This document shows positions 61,642 to 64,000 of a stretch of 64,000 nt of DNA, piece by piece (within the stretch, counting starts at the first letter, position 1; every line of letters starts with the position of its first letter). A model generated the notes under the pieces. It ran no database searches. It saw only the letters and a program-made list of their open reading frames with translations, and was not told the origin of the DNA. The DNA is from Desmospora activa DSM 45169 (GTDB lineage Bacteria; Bacillota; Bacilli; Thermoactinomycetales; DSM-45169). The stretch spans positions 1,302,001-1,366,000 of the forward strand of contig NZ_PZZP01000001.1 in assembly GCF_003046315.1 (NCBI RefSeq), written 5' to 3'. A program made the translations under genes and the position numbers.

Positions 61642-62598
61642 TTACTTTCCGATTTCCTTAAAGTATTTTTCCGCACCGGGATGAACGGGAATCGGGATGC
61701 TTTCCTGCGCGGTTTCCAGATTGATTTCCTCTGCCGCATGATGGGATTGATGAATCGGATCCAGGTTTTCAAACAAAGTTTTGGTCAATTGATAGACGCT
61801 TTCTTCGTCCATATCTTTTTTCACCACTAACAAATTCATAATGGTCGCAGTCGTAATCTCCTCTTTATTTCCGTACGTATCTTTTGGAATGACTCCCTCA
61901 GCATAGTAAGGATACAACTCTTGCAGTTTTTTCATCCCTTTCCCTTCGATAGGGACTACCTTTACTTTTTTGGTAGTACCCAAATCGGTAACGGATGGAT
62001 TAGGAAGCCCCGAGGTGACAAAAGCCGCGTCCACAGTGCCGTTTTTAATGCCATCAATCGCTTCTGCATAAGAGAGAAAATCTTCTTTAAAATCATCATA
62101 TGACAGATCATAAGCTTCCAAAATAGCCCGTGCATTTAACTCCACTCCGCTGTTGGGAGCACCAACGCCAACTCGTTTTCCCTTCAGGTCTTCCACTGTT
62201 TCGATCCCTGATCCTTCCGTCGTCACGATTTGCACAAAATTGGGATATAAGGATGCGATCGCCTGAAACGACTCCACCTTGCCGTCAAAGGGGTCCGCTC
62301 CTTCATAAGCCTGAGTGGCCGCATCTCCCATCACAATGGCCAGCTCCGCCCGATCCTTATCCAGTAGGTTGATATTTTCTACAGAAGCTCCCGTAGCCTG
62401 CACCGACGACTGAGCATCCAACTCCTGTTCATACAGCTTACCGAGTGCGGCGCCTAATGGATAATACACCCCGGATTGACCACCGGCAGCAATGGTTAGG
62501 AACAGCTTATCTCCCCCTCCCCCATCACTGCTACATGCCGCTAACGCCGGTGTTACGATCAACAGCAATACACAAACCCAAGCCCATCTTTTTTGCAT
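61642..62598 (-). CDS. TAXI-family TRAP substrate receptor (lipoprotein)
   Basis: This 318-residue receptor has a signal ending in lipobox ALAAC, then LTIAAGGQSGVYYPLGAALG, the TAXI signature, and GKRVGVGAPNSGVELNARAIL. TAXI proteins bind glutamate, 2-oxoglutarate or similar acids. ATG 62598 follows GGGAGGTTGTGTTG. It is the first gene of the transporter operon. Proximity to proline degradation might hint at a glutamate-type substrate, but that is speculative. Confidence 0.9.
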   Translation of the reverse strand: MQKRWAWVCVLLLIVTPALAACSSDGGGGDKLFLTIAAGGQSGVYYPLGAALGKLYEQELDAQSSVQATGASVENINLLDKDRAELAIVMGDAATQAYEGADPFDGKVESFQAIASLYPNFVQIVTTEGSGIETVEDLKGKRVGVGAPNSGVELNARAILEAYDLSYDDFKEDFLSYAEAIDGIKNGTVDAAFVTSGLPNPSVTDLGTTKKVKVVPIEGKGMKKLQELYPYYAEGVIPKDTYGNKEEITTATIMNLLVVKKDMDEESVYQLTKTLFENLDPIHQSHHAAEEINLETAQESIPIPVHPGAEKYFKEIGK

Positions 62599-62714
62599 CA
62601 ACACAACCTCCCTATGATTGAAAACGCTATCATATCTTTTTATTATAATAAAGGAGATTCATCGCGGTAGCAATTGAAAGATTATGCCTTATTCAATTCT
62701 ATCTGACCTGCACA

Positions 62715-62743
62715 AAAAAAAAGACATTCTAGAAGAGAATGCC
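62715..62743 (-). terminator. Terminator after the nitric oxide synthase gene
   Basis: On the minus strand GGCATTCT and AGAATGTC pair over 8 bp (one wobble), followed by a run of nine T. Confidence 0.75.
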
Positions 62744-62775
62744 TTTCGCTAAACCGATTATTCAACTACGCCCGA

Positions 62776-64000
62776 TCACTCATAAGGTCGACTCTGATAA
62801 AAATAATTGGGTGATAAGATCTCATCCTCATACTCGTTGTGAAAAATATGGGTGGTTGCTGGTGATACCGGTGGGATCAGCCAAATCCAATCTCCGGTTA
62901 CATCGCGACCGCCTTCCTCCTCCTTTCTTTCAAAGTGCTTAAATTGTTGAGCCGCCGTATGATGATCGACGATACTGACACCTGCGTTTTTATAGGAATG
63001 CAGTACGGCGATGTTGAGCTCGATCAGGGCTTTATCTTTCCAGAGGTTGGAGTTATTTTTGGTGGAGAGTCCCATGCCGGCTGCAACTTGGGGAAGGAGA
63101 TCGTAGCGATCAGTGTCGGCTAGGTTGCGGGCACCGATCTCCGTTTCCATGTACCAACCGTTAAAAGGGGCGGCCGTGTACTGAATCCCACCAATCTCCA
63201 GTTGCATTTCGGAAATAATCGGAACTGCATACCACCTCAGATTAAACTCTTCAAACCAAGGATATTCCGGGTGATCAATGGGTACCTCCAACACCAGTGA
63301 CTCGGGGATATGAAACCAACGGGGCTTTTGGTTTCTGACCTGGACGACAAGAGGTAACACATCAAAATCAGTCCCCTCTCCTTCCCACCCGAGCGCTTGG
63401 CACACGTTTGTAAATGGAATGGAGTGGGGATCCCCTACAATACCTTCTTCCGTCTCATATCCGGCATAACGGATTAGTTGATGATTCCAGATGCGCGTCT
63501 GTTGTGCGCCTTGGATCTTAGGCTTAAATATGGTGATCGTTGGCCTGATTTTACCGTTGTTGGTGGCGTAATCAATATGGCGGCAAAGAGCGTGAAAAAT
63601 GTCCTCTTCTTTTCGCAGGTGACGGGCATCAAATACTTGTAAGGAGTTCCAGAACAGGCGACCGATGCAACGATTGCTGTTTCGCCAAGCCATTTTGGCA
63701 CCGTGAGCTAACTCTTCAGATGTATGTATATAATGGCCGTTTCTTTCGATCTCTCGCCGAATTTCGAGTAGTCGTTTCTCCGCTTGAATTGCTGGTTTTC
63801 CTAGTTCTTGATAGCAACGACGAATGAAGCTTTCCGCTTCACTAAAAAGGTCTCGTCTCTTTTCAAATGGACTTCTCTGATATGTACCAAAGTATTTTCC
63901 GCTGCTGACAGGGCAAGATTGGTTGGAGTCACTCGTTTTACCCGCATAATCACAAGCAGATCTATCATCTTTTTTCTCTCTTTTAAGCGATGGATTGTTC
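62776..64000 (-). CDS. nos: Nitric oxide synthase oxygenase, 5' end cut by window edge
   Basis: The heme ligand Cys lies in [14 protein letters not shown]. Other oxygenase motifs are [34 protein letters not shown]-like stretches (near the middle) and [18 protein letters not shown] (pterin/dimer region). The enzyme makes nitric oxide from arginine using partner reductases. The frame continues upstream of ATG 63693 without a stop for 102 more codons to the window edge, through [20 protein letters not shown]. This includes an unusual segment with several Cys ([20 protein letters not shown]). The true start is outside the window. Confidence 0.9.
   Translation of the reverse strand, partial: NNPSLKREKKDDRSACDYAGKTSDSNQSCPVSSGKYFGTYQRSPFEKRRDLFSEAESFIRRCYQELGKPAIQAEKRLLEIRREIERNGHYIHTSEELAHGAKMAWRNSNRCIGRLFWNSLQVFDARHLRKEEDIFHALCRHIDYATNNGKIRPTITIFKPKIQGAQQTRIWNHQLIRYAGYETEEGIVGDPHSIPFTNVCQALGWEGEGTDFDVLPLVVQVRNQKPRWFHIPESLVLEVPIDHPEYPWFEEFNLRWYAVPIISEMQLEIGGIQYTAAPFNGWYMETEIGARNLADTDRYDLLPQVAAGMGLSTKNNSNLWKDKALIELNIAVLHSYKNAGVSIVDHHTAAQQFKHFERKEEEGGRDVTGDWIWLIPPVSPATTHIFHNEYEDEILSPNYFYQSRPYE

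Noticed and set aside
1-64000. CRISPR array, toxin-antitoxin pair, tRNA or rRNA genes
   Set aside because: No regularly spaced repeats, no small overlapping toxin-antitoxin-like pair and no cloverleaf or rRNA segments were recognised by eye.

Overview
The window reads as chromosome of a low-to-mid GC Gram-positive (Bacillota, class Bacilli). Three things point there: the mgsA-bshB1-bshA-cca-birA-panBCD gene order seen in Bacillus relatives, bacillithiol genes, and a coproporphyrin-type hemE-hemH-hemY cluster. The moderate GC content, Ku with a split LigD, alpha-carbonic anhydrase lipoprotein and FabV suggest a Thermoactinomycetaceae-like member, but that placement is inference. No rRNA, tRNA, CRISPR array or intact insertion sequence was seen.

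Layout. 1-3.4 kb: a cut-off WYL regulator divergent from a MarR regulator plus an epoxide hydrolase, then an HxlR regulator. 3.4-10.4 kb: core operon for methylglyoxal synthase, bacillithiol, CCA-adding enzyme, BirA and pantothenate, with an attenuator-like leader before mgsA and a candidate pan-motif leader before panB. 10.5-15 kb: accessory genes (nucleotidyltransferase, PadR plus BtrH-like protein, AT-rich MerR and GNAT). 15.2-19.3 kb: sulfate ABC transporter with a structured leader. 19.3-21.4 kb: a reverse-strand metal-like module made of a DeoR regulator fused to a Cys-rich domain, a His-rich mini-lipoprotein and a PepSY membrane protein. 21.5-29.6 kb: FabV, a TPR protein, Ku and split ligase/polymerase for end joining, and an MtaD-type deaminase. 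29.7-36.9 kb: lipoprotein, an FtsH-like protease with a membrane partner, 3-hydroxyacyl-CoA dehydrogenase, acetate kinase, aminotransferase, cold-shock protein and CarD. 37-42.7 kb: SDR, an alcohol dehydrogenase broken by an amber codon, a methyltransferase, a guanidine-I riboswitch with the ykkCD exporter pair, lexA with its SOS box, and a flavodoxin-fold reductase. 42.9-48.9 kb: hemY-hemH-hemE, acylphosphatase, carbonic anhydrase and a Xer-type recombinase. 48.9-53 kb: a second epoxide hydrolase and small regulators. 53.2-59.2 kb: a complete proline catabolism locus (putP, P5C dehydrogenase, sigma-54 activator, proline dehydrogenase) with -24/-12 promoters. 59.2-62.6 kb: TAXI-TRAP transporter. 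62.8 kb to the end: nitric oxide synthase, cut by the right edge.

The points most worth attention are: an identical-geometry operator in front of the WYL regulator and, 49 kb away, in front of the second epoxide hydrolase; the DeoR/Cys-rich/His-lipoprotein/PepSY operon; an FtsH-like protease lacking its extracytoplasmic domain and overlapping a gene that could supply one; the sigma-54 proline regulon; two genes with apparently non-canonical starts (ATT for cysW, CTG for carD); and a possibly leaderless ArsR autoregulatory promoter.
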